Source: Veillonella sp.
GTDB taxonomy: Bacteria > Bacillota > Negativicutes > Veillonellales > Veillonellaceae
Length of the DNA: 8,751 bases
Reading direction: 5' to 3'
NCBI GenBank assembly: GCA_022737715.1
Contig: JAIITD010000066.1
Location: forward strand, 1-8,751
The number at the start of each line of letters is the position of its first letter. Position 1 is the stretch's first letter. A program made the position numbers and the translations under genes. Shown piece after piece: positions 1-6,680 of this stretch. The notes beneath the pieces were generated by a model. The model did no database searches, was not told where the DNA came from, and worked only from the letters and a program-made list of their open reading frames with translations.

Positions 1-1
1 C

Positions 2-589
2 CTAGGCCGTTCTTGCGACCAATGAACTAAATGTTTTTCCCAACATCAATTGAGTTTGACAAAATTCACGACATGCTTTGTAACATAAGAAAGAGCGTTG
101 TGCATCTACTACATCGTGGTAAACCTTCCATTCACCACACATAGAGTATCCATTACCGCGACGAGAAATAAAATACTTCACATCCATTAATGGATATCCA
201 AGGAACACACCTATTTCATGAGGGAAATCAACGCTTGATTCCATACGATATCGCAAATGTTCAAGCATCTCCATAATGCTCATACTATCTTGATAACCGT
301 AGGCTTTCAAAAATGTCATCACCGCAGGTTGCCGTACATAGTCTCGTAATTGTGTTTCACGGAACACCAATAGTAGTCTACGTGCTTTACAGCGACATAA
401 TTCAAAGAAGAATAAACCCTTTTCATTAAACTCTTTATTATATTCAGTCAAAACGAATTGGATTTGTTCATTCATGTCCCGTGGAATAGAAACCAAATTC
501 GAGACCTTAATGCCTCGAATTGCCGGTGCACAATGAAATCCAATGATATTGTCAATTGAATCCATCATAGTCGTACCTGCCTGTTGCAT
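2..589 (-). CDS. DUF3793 family protein
   Basis: Complete 195-residue protein of unknown biochemical function, recognised as DUF3793 from its family landmarks. These are an N-terminal HCAPAIRGIKVSNL segment (about residues 19-32), the strand RLLLVFR (71-77), the hallmark block FPHEIGVFLGYPLMDV (122-137) and GEWKVY (152-157), followed by an A..F..Y..C helix (163-173). The length fits the family. There is no signal peptide or membrane segment, so it is probably cytoplasmic. In Firmicutes this family is often found near flavodoxin or iron-related genes (family knowledge); such a neighbour is not visible here because the window ends just after the stop codon. The first ATG has GAGGCGG about 13 bases upstream. 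A second start at codon 8 has a GGCAGG stretch 7 bases upstream and is equally possible. It has its own promoter and a Fur-like motif upstream. The family call is firm; the role is unknown. Confidence 0.9.
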   Translation of the reverse strand: MQQAGTTMMDSIDNIIGFHCAPAIRGIKVSNLVSIPRDMNEQIQFVLTEYNKEFNEKGLFFFELCRCKARRLLLVFRETQLRDYVRQPAVMTFLKAYGYQDSMSIMEMLEHLRYRMESSVDFPHEIGVFLGYPLMDVKYFISRRGNGYSMCGEWKVYHDVVDAQRSFLCYKACREFCQTQLMLGKTFSSLVARTA

Positions 590-637
590 ATCTATATAGA
601 ATCCGCCTCATTACTTGAGATTGATTACTATATACAC

Positions 638-666
638 ATAGTACTCTTGATGAGAAATATTGTCAA
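638..666 (-). promoter_or_regulatory. Sigma-70 type promoter of the DUF3793 gene
   Basis: On the minus strand a perfect -35 box TTGACA (661-666) is followed after exactly 17 bases by TACTAT (638-643), a 4/6 match to the -10 consensus. Transcription would start near position 631, giving a leader of roughly 40 bases before the ATG at 589. No terminator was seen between the secreted-protein gene upstream and this promoter, so some readthrough from that gene is possible. Confidence 0.65.
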
Positions 667-687
667 GATAATTGATAATTTATTTCA
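667..687. promoter_or_regulatory. Possible Fur-type operator
   Basis: The plus strand carries two GATAAT hexamers (667-672 and 674-679) separated by one base. The 15-mer at 673-687 resembles the 7-1-7 Fur consensus TGATAATnATTATCA, with 11 of the 14 defined positions matching. It directly abuts the -35 box of the DUF3793 promoter, where a bound repressor could interfere with RNA polymerase. The stretch is very AT-rich, so a chance match is a real risk. The call rests on motif similarity and on the reported association of the family with iron genes. Confidence 0.3.
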
Positions 688-698
688 ATAATTATTTA

Positions 699-1325
699 TT
701 ATTTACCAGTTAGCAAATTGCTCACGCGAGGAAATACCTTAGCATCATTTTCTTCATCTATAGCGATAAATCGCACACTAGGGCCCTCGTATTTACTTTC
801 AGAAACAGCGACATGAAGAATCTCATTATAAGAATTATTATTATCTTTACTTGTATATTTTAGTGCACCTACATATGTTTTATTATTCTTAGCCAAAGGT
901 GTCACCACTTGGTATTGGCCTAGCTCAGCAGCTTTACCTCCATTGATAGACGCCACCAAATTACCGACATCACTGGCATCAGTGCTCACATGCTTGGTGT
1001 TAACAAGATTATGTTTACCACCTACGACCACATTCGCAAATACAGCGTAATTCATTTCATTTTCCCGTTTTACATTTAGCGTATATACTTCAGCACGGCT
1101 AGCACCAGCTTGCATTAAAGCGGTTCTTACATCGGTTTTACCACCACCAGCAAATAAAGCTTTTGGTGCATTTGCGTAAATAGTAACGCCTTCATTGAGT
1201 TTCATTCCATTATACGTTCCATATGCAGCGGCATATTTACTAGCATTAATATTAGCTGCATCAACAAGTACAGGTGTGCTCATCGCTACAACACCAGCGA
1301 GAGTTAATGCTATCATTGATTTCAT
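699..1325 (-). CDS. Secreted protein of unknown function
   Basis: A 208-residue protein I do not recognise. The N-terminus is a classic Sec signal peptide: a lysine at residue 2, a hydrophobic core (about 4-20) and a likely signal peptidase I site after VDA (residue 23). The mature part is about 185 residues, contains no cysteine and no tryptophan, and has no further membrane segment. It is rich in Asn, Ala, Val and Lys and reads as alternating short strands, so a soluble periplasmic or extracellular beta-rich fold is plausible. There is no lipobox, LPXTG, SLH or coiled-coil segment. AGGAGA five bases before the ATG supports the start. It lies directly behind the glnS terminator, whose U-tract almost touches this ribosome binding site, so no ordinary promoter fits between them. 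It may be expressed by readthrough or from a promoter inside the end of glnS. Probably a lineage-restricted protein; function unknown. Confidence 0.85.
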   Translation of the reverse strand: MKSMIALTLAGVVAMSTPVLVDAANINASKYAAAYGTYNGMKLNEGVTIYANAPKALFAGGGKTDVRTALMQAGASRAEVYTLNVKRENEMNYAVFANVVVGGKHNLVNTKHVSTDASDVGNLVASINGGKAAELGQYQVVTPLAKNNKTYVGALKYTSKDNNNSYNEILHVAVSESKYEGPSVRFIAIDEENDAKVFPRVSNLLTGK

Positions 1326-1333
1326 AGTTTTCT

Positions 1334-1364
1334 CCTAAACAAAACCGCCCCATTAAGGGGCGGT
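1334..1364 (-). terminator. Rho-independent terminator after glnS
   Basis: An 8-bp perfect GC-rich stem (ACCGCCCC, 1344-1351, with GGGGCGGT, 1357-1364) and a 5-base loop. On the minus strand it is followed by TTTTGTTT. It lies 10 bases past the glnS stop codon. The ribosome binding site of the secreted-protein gene (1331-1336) starts within the end of the U-tract. Confidence 0.85.
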
Positions 1365-1374
1365 ATAATCACAA

Positions 1375-3063
1375 CTATTTCTTTTGTTGTTTTGCCCATG
1401 TATCACGTAAACCTACGATGCGGTTTACCACAATATGATCGGCAGTGCTATCCTTATCAGTTACGAAATAACCTTGACGCAAGAATTGGAATCTATCGCC
1501 AGGAACAGTATTAGCAAGGCTTGCTTCACCTTTACTGTGCATAACTTGTAACGATTCATGATTAAAATCAGCTAAGAAGTCTTTACCATCGGATTCTTCT
1601 TTAAGCAAGTAGTCATATAAACGAGTTTCAATATCTACAGCCGTAGAAGCTTCAACCCAATGCAATGTACCCTTTACCTTACGTGTGCAACCACTGCCGC
1701 TCTTCGTTTCAGGGTCATAGGTACAATGGATTTCGGTAATAGTACCATTTTCATCCTTCACAACGGATTGGCAAGTGATGAAATAAGCACCTTTTAAGCG
1801 CACTTCTTTACCAGGAGCTAAGCGGAAGAATTTCTTAACCGGTTCTTCCATAAAGTCGGCGCGCTCAATATAAATTTCGCGACCAAACATAACTTCACGA
1901 GTACCGAGTTCTTCATTTTCTGGATTATTTTCAACCACACAAGGTTCTGTTTGACCTTCTGGATAATTATCGATAATAACCTTAACAGGGTCGATGACAA
2001 CCATTGGACGTGGAGCTTTTAATTTCAAATCTTCACGAATACAGAATTCAAGCAATGCAATATCTACGGTGCTATCAGCCTTAGCGACACCAATGCGGTC
2101 GCAGAAATCACGGATGGCTTCTGGTGTATAGCCACGACGGCGCAAGCCAGAAATAGTAGGCATACGAGGATCATCCCAACCGGATACTAGGCCAGCCTCT
2201 ACAAGAGCACGTAATTTGCGTTTAGACATAACCATTTTTGTTATATTTAAACGAGCGAACTCGATTTGGCGAGGTTTTTCATCGTCTTCCCAATCTTCGA
2301 GAACCCAATCATACAATGGACGATGCACTTCAAATTCCAATGTACATACGGAATGGGTAATGCGTTCAATAGCATCCTCGATAGGATGTGCAAAGTCGTA
2401 CATTGGATAAATGCTCCATTCAGAGCCTGTACGGTGATGCGCTGCATTTACAATACGATACAATACAGGATCGCGCATGACGATATTAGGATCCGCCATA
2501 TCAATTTTAGCGCGTAATACCTTTTCGCCATCCTTGTATTTCCCATCTTTCATTTCTTCAAAAAGTTTTAAATTTTCTTCTACATAGCGATCGCGATATG
2601 GGCTATTTGTACCTGGTGTAGAGAAATCGCCACGCGTTTGACGGATTTCTTCTGCTGTTTGATCATCTACATAAGCCTTACCCAAGGAGATAAGCTTTTT
2701 AGCATAATCATACATTTTGCCAAAGTAATCAGATGCATACCGTACATCGCCATCCCAATGGAATCCAAGCCATTCCACGTCTTCTTTAATGGAATTTACA
2801 TATTCCACATCTTCCTTTTCAGGGTTTGTGTCATCAAAACGTAAATTTGTTAAGCCCTTGTATTCTTCGCCTAACCCAAAATTAAGGCAAATAGACTTAG
2901 CGTGACCAATGTGTAAATAACCATTTGGTTCTGGTGGGAATCGCGTATGTACACGGCCACCGTATACACCTTCTTCATTATCTTTATTTATTTCAGCTTC
3001 GATAAAGTTAATGGATACAACTTCTTCAGGAGCTACAGTTTGTTCAGTATCTTTATGTTCCAA
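1375..3063 (-). CDS. glnS: Glutaminyl-tRNA synthetase
   Basis: Class I aminoacyl-tRNA synthetase that attaches glutamine to tRNA-Gln in the cytoplasm. The catalytic core opens with the class I signature in PPEPNGYLHIGHAKS (HIGH at residues 51-54) and carries the second signature VMSKRK (278-283), the GlnRS form of KMSKS. The C-terminal half holds the two anticodon-binding beta-barrel regions. At 562 residues it is close to the E. coli enzyme (554). I chose the TTG at 3061-3063 as start because a strong GGAGGT lies 7 bases upstream. The ATG at 3076-3078, five codons earlier, overlaps that site and has no ribosome binding site of its own; it would give 567 residues. The dehydrogenase gene ends 84 bases upstream with no terminator between, so co-transcription is likely. 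Many Firmicutes make Gln-tRNA by amidation of Glu-tRNA instead, so a GlnRS is noteworthy here. Confidence 0.96.
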   Translation of the reverse strand: MEHKDTEQTVAPEEVVSINFIEAEINKDNEEGVYGGRVHTRFPPEPNGYLHIGHAKSICLNFGLGEEYKGLTNLRFDDTNPEKEDVEYVNSIKEDVEWLGFHWDGDVRYASDYFGKMYDYAKKLISLGKAYVDDQTAEEIRQTRGDFSTPGTNSPYRDRYVEENLKLFEEMKDGKYKDGEKVLRAKIDMADPNIVMRDPVLYRIVNAAHHRTGSEWSIYPMYDFAHPIEDAIERITHSVCTLEFEVHRPLYDWVLEDWEDDEKPRQIEFARLNITKMVMSKRKLRALVEAGLVSGWDDPRMPTISGLRRRGYTPEAIRDFCDRIGVAKADSTVDIALLEFCIREDLKLKAPRPMVVIDPVKVIIDNYPEGQTEPCVVENNPENEELGTREVMFGREIYIERADFMEEPVKKFFRLAPGKEVRLKGAYFITCQSVVKDENGTITEIHCTYDPETKSGSGCTRKVKGTLHWVEASTAVDIETRLYDYLLKEESDGKDFLADFNHESLQVMHSKGEASLANTVPGDRFQFLRQGYFVTDKDSTADHIVVNRIVGLRDTWAKQQKK

Positions 3064-3070
3064 CGTTACA

Positions 3071-3076
3071 ACCTCC
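3071..3076 (-). promoter_or_regulatory. Ribosome binding site that selects the glnS TTG start
   Basis: GGAGGT on the minus strand, 7 bases before the TTG at 3061-3063. It overlaps the upstream in-frame ATG (3076-3078), which itself is preceded only by AT-rich sequence with no purine-rich motif. Confidence 0.7.
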
Positions 3077-3095
3077 ATACGATAAATATTCTTTT

Positions 3096-3104
3096 ATTTT
3101 ACCA
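3096..3104 (-). promoter_or_regulatory. Possible extended -10 promoter for glnS
   Basis: TGGTAAAAT on the minus strand fits the extended -10 pattern TGnTATAAT with one mismatch. No -35 box is recognisable 17 bases upstream. It would give glnS an extra promoter within the 84-base gap behind the dehydrogenase gene. AT-rich spacers yield such matches by chance, so confidence is low. Confidence 0.3.
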
Positions 3105-3147
3105 TATTTTATATAGGACCGCACATTTTTTAGATTCTTGTGAAAGT

Positions 3148-4203
3148 TTAGTCAAAATCCGTAACATCAATGCCGGCGTTTTTAAGTTCTTCTAAAGCAG
3201 ATTCTACATCCAATTCTGGCTTTTTATAATTCACTTCTTCGTTAACACATGTTTGTAGAGGTTTTTCATGAACTCCAGCAATGAGATTATTCGCTGTCAA
3301 CATGGACATATCATATCTCGTGCGATCTGTATAAGAACCGATATGAGGAACAATTAAACAATTATCAACGCCCAACAATGGATGATCTGCCGGTAGTGGT
3401 TCTGGATCTGTAACATCCAGGGCCGCGTAATCGATTTCACCATTTTTTAGAGCATCGATGAGTGCATCTGTATCGACGATGGCACCACGACCTACATTGA
3501 CGAACAATGCGGTCTTTTTCATTTTTTTAAAGAACTCGGCATCGCACATATGATACGTTTCATCCGTAAGTGGCGCCATGATACATACTACATCACTCGT
3601 AGCGAGTAACTCATCTAATTCCATATACGTCGTTCTATACAATGTATCGTCATTACGTTGATGTCGATTATGATATACCACAGTCATACCAAAGGCGCGA
3701 GCGCGTCGAGAAATGGAAACACCAATGGCACCCATACCAATAATACCCAATGTGCGACGACTCAAATCAAAACCTTTGATATTAGAAGGTCTTTGTGCCC
3801 AACGTCCCTCTTTTACAAAGGCTGCATTTTCAATAATGCGCCGACTGGCCGTAGCAATCAATGTAAAAGCCAATTCTGCCACTGTTTCGTTGAGAACGCC
3901 TGGTGTATTGCCGTAGGGAATTCCGGCAGCTGTAAGTTCATCAATGTTTACATTATCATAGCCTACCGATGCCTGTGCAATGACCTTTAAATTAGGAGCG
4001 TCTTTCACAAGGTCCGCATCAACCGATATAGAGTTGATAGACCATAAGCCATCGGCATCGCGCAACCATTCTTTTAAAACCTCTCTAGGCATTTTAGTTT
4101 TTTCTGTCCATTGACGTACGTCCACATGCTCTTTTAAATACTCGATGGCATCGCGTCGTACTAAGCCTGGTACTACAACTAATGGTTTACGTTCCATAAT
4201 CAT
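3148..4203 (-). CDS. D-isomer 2-hydroxyacid dehydrogenase (glyoxylate/hydroxypyruvate reductase type)
   Basis: NAD(P)-dependent oxidoreductase that interconverts 2-keto acids and D-2-hydroxy acids in the cytoplasm. Family landmarks are ASVGYDNVNID (78-88), NTPGVLNETVAELAF (99-113), the Rossmann loop GMGAIG (156-161), and the catalytic triad Arg239 (in VGRG), Glu268 (in DPEP) and His287 (in PHIG). The second strand of the Rossmann fold ends in HNRHQR (178-183) with no acidic residue, which suggests a preference for NADPH (inference). The true substrate (glyoxylate, hydroxypyruvate, phosphoglycerate or another) cannot be read from sequence. A tail of about 25 residues (327-351, acidic, ending VTDFD) extends past the usual family end. 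GAAGGG five bases upstream supports the ATG at 4203; an ATG at codon 3 is less well placed. Likely first gene of an operon with glnS. Confidence 0.93.
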   Translation of the reverse strand: MIMERKPLVVVPGLVRRDAIEYLKEHVDVRQWTEKTKMPREVLKEWLRDADGLWSINSISVDADLVKDAPNLKVIAQASVGYDNVNIDELTAAGIPYGNTPGVLNETVAELAFTLIATASRRIIENAAFVKEGRWAQRPSNIKGFDLSRRTLGIIGMGAIGVSISRRARAFGMTVVYHNRHQRNDDTLYRTTYMELDELLATSDVVCIMAPLTDETYHMCDAEFFKKMKKTALFVNVGRGAIVDTDALIDALKNGEIDYAALDVTDPEPLPADHPLLGVDNCLIVPHIGSYTDRTRYDMSMLTANNLIAGVHEKPLQTCVNEEVNYKKPELDVESALEELKNAGIDVTDFD

Positions 4204-4275
4204 TTCATCCCTTCTCTATATATTCTTAAATGCTGTAACAACATATCATTTACAACGAAAACTATATGTATCTAT

Positions 4276-4304
4276 ATTGTATCCTATAATTGGAAATTTA
4301 CCAA
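4276..4304 (-). promoter_or_regulatory. Probable promoter of the dehydrogenase-glnS operon
   Basis: Minus-strand TTGGTA (4299-4304, 4/6 to the -35 consensus), a 17-base spacer, and TACAAT (4276-4281, 5/6 to the -10 consensus). The predicted start near 4269 leaves a leader of about 65 bases. It lies just downstream of the mscL terminator, as expected for a new transcription unit. Confidence 0.55.
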
Positions 4305-4314
4305 AAATCATAAA

Positions 4315-4365
4315 CGAATAAAAAAAGAGTTCTAAAAGTGTAGTGCTTCTAGAACTCTTTATTCG
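4315..4365 (-). terminator. Rho-independent terminator after mscL
   Basis: An 11-bp perfect stem (4324-4334 with 4350-4360; arms AAAGAGTTCTA and TAGAACTCTTT) with a 15-base loop. On the minus strand it runs into a row of seven T. The outer bases CGAAT (4315-4319) and ATTCG (4361-4365) can pair too, with a short A bulge. It begins about 10 bases past the mscL stop codon. Confidence 0.88.
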
Positions 4366-4373
4366 TGATTCGA

Positions 4374-4841
4374 TTATTTCAAATCAGATGTACAGTTAGG
4401 ACATTTAACTGCATCAATATTGATTTCTGTTTTACAGAATGGACATTCTTTTGTAGTTGCTGGTGCTTCTTCAGCTTCTTTTTTAGCACTTTGCATCAAC
4501 TTCGTCAACGCGCGAATCATTAAGAATACAACAAATGCTAAAATTAAGAATTGAATGAGGTCAGTAATGAATGTACCGTAAGGCAATACAGCACCGGCAG
4601 CGCGAGCTGTTGCAATATCAGCACCATTCATAAATGCATCCTTAGATCCTTCACTCAATGGCAAATATAGATTGCTGAAATCAATACCACCAGTGAACAA
4701 ACTGATCAATGGCATGAATAAATTGCTAACTACAGAATTCACTAATGCTGTGAAAGCTGCACCAATAATCATACCTACAGCGAGGTCCATCATGTTCCCT
4801 TTAAAAGCGAACTCTTTAAACTCTTTAATAAATTCCTTCAT
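4374..4841 (-). CDS. mscL: Large-conductance mechanosensitive channel MscL with C-terminal zinc ribbon
   Basis: Inner-membrane pentameric channel that opens under high membrane tension and releases solutes during osmotic downshock. The N-terminal helix and pore-lining first span contain the family signature GNMMDLAVGMIIGAAF (15-30). A periplasmic loop (about 50-85) leads to the second span (about 88-112), then a cytoplasmic helix. The protein is 155 residues, longer than E. coli MscL (136), because it ends in a small zinc-ribbon motif CPFC...CPNC (Cys133, 136, 147, 150) in place of the usual helical bundle end. That tail is known from other Firmicute MscL proteins; its role is not clear to me. 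AGGAG six bases before the ATG supports the start. It is a single-gene unit with a near-consensus promoter and its own terminator. Confidence 0.97.
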   Translation of the reverse strand: MKEFIKEFKEFAFKGNMMDLAVGMIIGAAFTALVNSVVSNLFMPLISLFTGGIDFSNLYLPLSEGSKDAFMNGADIATARAAGAVLPYGTFITDLIQFLILAFVVFLMIRALTKLMQSAKKEAEEAPATTKECPFCKTEINIDAVKCPNCTSDLK

Positions 4842-4891
4842 GTTTAACTCCTACTCACACTTAAAACCGTTCGGAAAAATTAACCTCATTA

Positions 4892-4920
4892 ATCATAAAA
4901 GAAAACTGTATCTATGTCAA
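4892..4920 (-). promoter_or_regulatory. Strong sigma-70 type promoter of mscL
   Basis: Minus-strand TTGACA (4915-4920, perfect -35), exactly 17 bases, then TATGAT (4892-4897, 5/6 to the -10 consensus). Transcription would start near 4885, giving a leader of about 45 bases to the ATG at 4841. This is the best promoter match in the window. It begins about 40 bases past the stop of the OLD-type gene; no clear terminator separates the two. Confidence 0.75.
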
Positions 4921-4961
4921 TATTTTTCGATATAGTTTATTGAAAGTTTTTAATATGCTTA

Positions 4962-6656
4962 TCATCCTATTTTCATAATAGATGATTCTAGAGATAAGAC
5001 TTTAGCCCTTTCAATAACCGCAATAAAGGCTGGCGGAATCATATGATCTGGTATATAATAGGCAATTCTGCGCCCTACAATAACACCTTTATTGCTATAA
5101 AACCAAGAGAAATAGTACGCTAATAATGTATCTATATCCTTTGCCTTGATATTCTTCAAACATCGTTGTACCACTTGGTGATCATCAAGTCCCAACTTAG
5201 CAAAACCGCGGCGGGCCATATCCTTTGTTACCATACCACGCCCTGTATCGATAATATCGTGAATAATGCTGTCCAATACATCCCGATGATGATGTTGAAT
5301 TAAATGGGACACTACATCCATTTCAAAACAGATTTCATTCGTGTAAAACACATTAGTGTGAGACTTGCTATGCTTATCCATTACATCTCGGTCATAGAGT
5401 GCCACCGTTGGAATAGCAAAGCTTTTAAATAATTTATGAAGCTTACTAATAGAAGATTCCCCGCGTGCATTGATAAGACATATACCAAAATAATCAAAAT
5501 CTACATTTAATTTTTTGGCGATGCCTGCAAAACTGCCATACTCAGTTTCCCCTTCCACCAAGATGATACAACGTGCATAGAGGGCTTCCTTCGCTTCAGG
5601 AAAATGCATAATCAAATGCTTCTCTACTTCTTGTGCAAATTTAAATGTCACCCCGCAAGCGGCGCGAACGAGACCCGTCTCATCACGATACATACGTATA
5701 ATATGACGATAATCATCTACCAATGCATCGGTACTATGAGTTACTACAAATAATTGACCTAATAGACCATCAATTTGGAATAGCTGTTTGATTAACGTTA
5801 AAAATTCAGCATTTTCATTGGTTGCAATTTGACGATAATAGCTGAGTACAGCCCGTTGCAAATAAGGACTCAAATGTAGTTCTGGTTCATCGACACTGAT
5901 AAATACCGGTAAATATCGACGGCCCTCACTATCATACACGAGCAGCGATTCTAAATTAGTAGATGCACTCTGTACCTTCATATATATTTGTGCAAGAATC
6001 TTTAGTGCTACCGCCATGATGAGCCGTACATTATCTATAGAGTACTTACGAATTAAATTTGCCTCTGTAGAGGATGTTAACAATTCCACAAGGCGCTGTA
6101 TATTAAGAACACATTCGGGATCAAGCCCCATTCTTACATTGACAAAACTATCTAATGCGATGGCATCAGCTGATGTTAATCCAGTCTTAGGTAAATAGGT
6201 AACAAGTTTTTTCCCCAGTTCCATATATACCGATGTAGGAATGGAATAGAGTTCCACTTCCGATGTATCGCGATGACACATATAGATTGTATGACGCAAC
6301 ATAGACAATGGTACAGGTGTTAATTGCTCCCCATCCACCTTATAGAGTCGTGGATATACCTCTTGTACCACTTGTTCAAGTCGTAGATACATGCCATCTT
6401 CTGAACCAAGCATATCCTGAAATGAGGTAGTAAGCTCAGAAAAAGACAATTTACACTCAATGCGTATCGGTTTATGTACATCAGCAAAATCACTTTCTTG
6501 AAAGCCTCGTACATTCATCATTTGCTCTAAGAGGTCAAGAAAATTGGATTTCCCTACTGCATTTTCGCCTACAAAGTAATTGATATCATTGTGAAAGTGC
6601 AGTTCAATATCTACGAGATTACGATAATTCTCAATTTTAATCCACTCCATAAACAT
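4962..6656 (-). CDS. OLD-family ATP-dependent endonuclease (AAA ATPase plus Toprim)
   Basis: A 564-residue protein with the two-part architecture of the OLD (overcoming lysogenization defect) family. The N-terminal ABC/SMC-type ATPase has Walker A GENAVGKS (30-37), the signature/Walker B region VFISVDEPELHLSP (251-264, Asp256-Glu257) and the H-loop VVTHSTD (His307 in the chosen numbering). The C-terminal Toprim domain shows LVEGETE (Glu368) and YDRD (Asp422, Asp424), the expected metal-binding acids, so the nuclease looks intact. Family members cut or nick DNA, and some (P2 Old, GajA of Gabija) act against phages; whether this one does is inference. There is no UvrD-like helicase next to it, so it resembles solitary class 1 OLD proteins. 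AGGAG lies 10 bases before the ATG at 6656 and 4 before the ATG at 6662; either may be used. The longer in-frame reading to 6725 runs through the upstream terminator and is unlikely. Confidence 0.85.
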   Translation of the reverse strand: MFMEWIKIENYRNLVDIELHFHNDINYFVGENAVGKSNFLDLLEQMMNVRGFQESDFADVHKPIRIECKLSFSELTTSFQDMLGSEDGMYLRLEQVVQEVYPRLYKVDGEQLTPVPLSMLRHTIYMCHRDTSEVELYSIPTSVYMELGKKLVTYLPKTGLTSADAIALDSFVNVRMGLDPECVLNIQRLVELLTSSTEANLIRKYSIDNVRLIMAVALKILAQIYMKVQSASTNLESLLVYDSEGRRYLPVFISVDEPELHLSPYLQRAVLSYYRQIATNENAEFLTLIKQLFQIDGLLGQLFVVTHSTDALVDDYRHIIRMYRDETGLVRAACGVTFKFAQEVEKHLIMHFPEAKEALYARCIILVEGETEYGSFAGIAKKLNVDFDYFGICLINARGESSISKLHKLFKSFAIPTVALYDRDVMDKHSKSHTNVFYTNEICFEMDVVSHLIQHHHRDVLDSIIHDIIDTGRGMVTKDMARRGFAKLGLDDHQVVQRCLKNIKAKDIDTLLAYYFSWFYSNKGVIVGRRIAYYIPDHMIPPAFIAVIERAKVLSLESSIMKIG

Positions 6657-6666
6657 AGTCATCACA

Positions 6667-6671
6667 CTCCT
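6667..6671 (-). promoter_or_regulatory. Ribosome binding site of the OLD-type gene
   Basis: AGGAG on the minus strand, the only good Shine-Dalgarno match in this leader. It excludes the ATG at 6725 and leaves the ATGs at 6662 and 6656 (4 and 10 bases away) as the candidate starts. The U-tract of the preceding terminator ends only 9 bases upstream of it. Confidence 0.7.
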
Positions 6672-6680
6672 ACAATATAC

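Noticed and set aside
1364..1369. Perfect TATAAT on the plus strand beside the glnS terminator
   Set aside because: No -35 box 16-18 bases upstream and no plus-strand gene downstream; half of it belongs to the terminator stem.
2216..2844. Plus-strand open frames opposite glnS
   Set aside because: They overlap a clearly real gene on the other strand, have no family resemblance and no convincing binding sites.
4234..4254. TGTAA...TTACA dyad in the leader of the dehydrogenase gene
   Set aside because: Only five matching bases per arm with an 11-base unpaired centre in AT-rich DNA; too weak to call an operator.
4861..4896. 11-codon open frame in the mscL leader
   Set aside because: Its ATG lies inside the -10 box of the mscL promoter, upstream of the expected transcription start, so it should not be in the mRNA.
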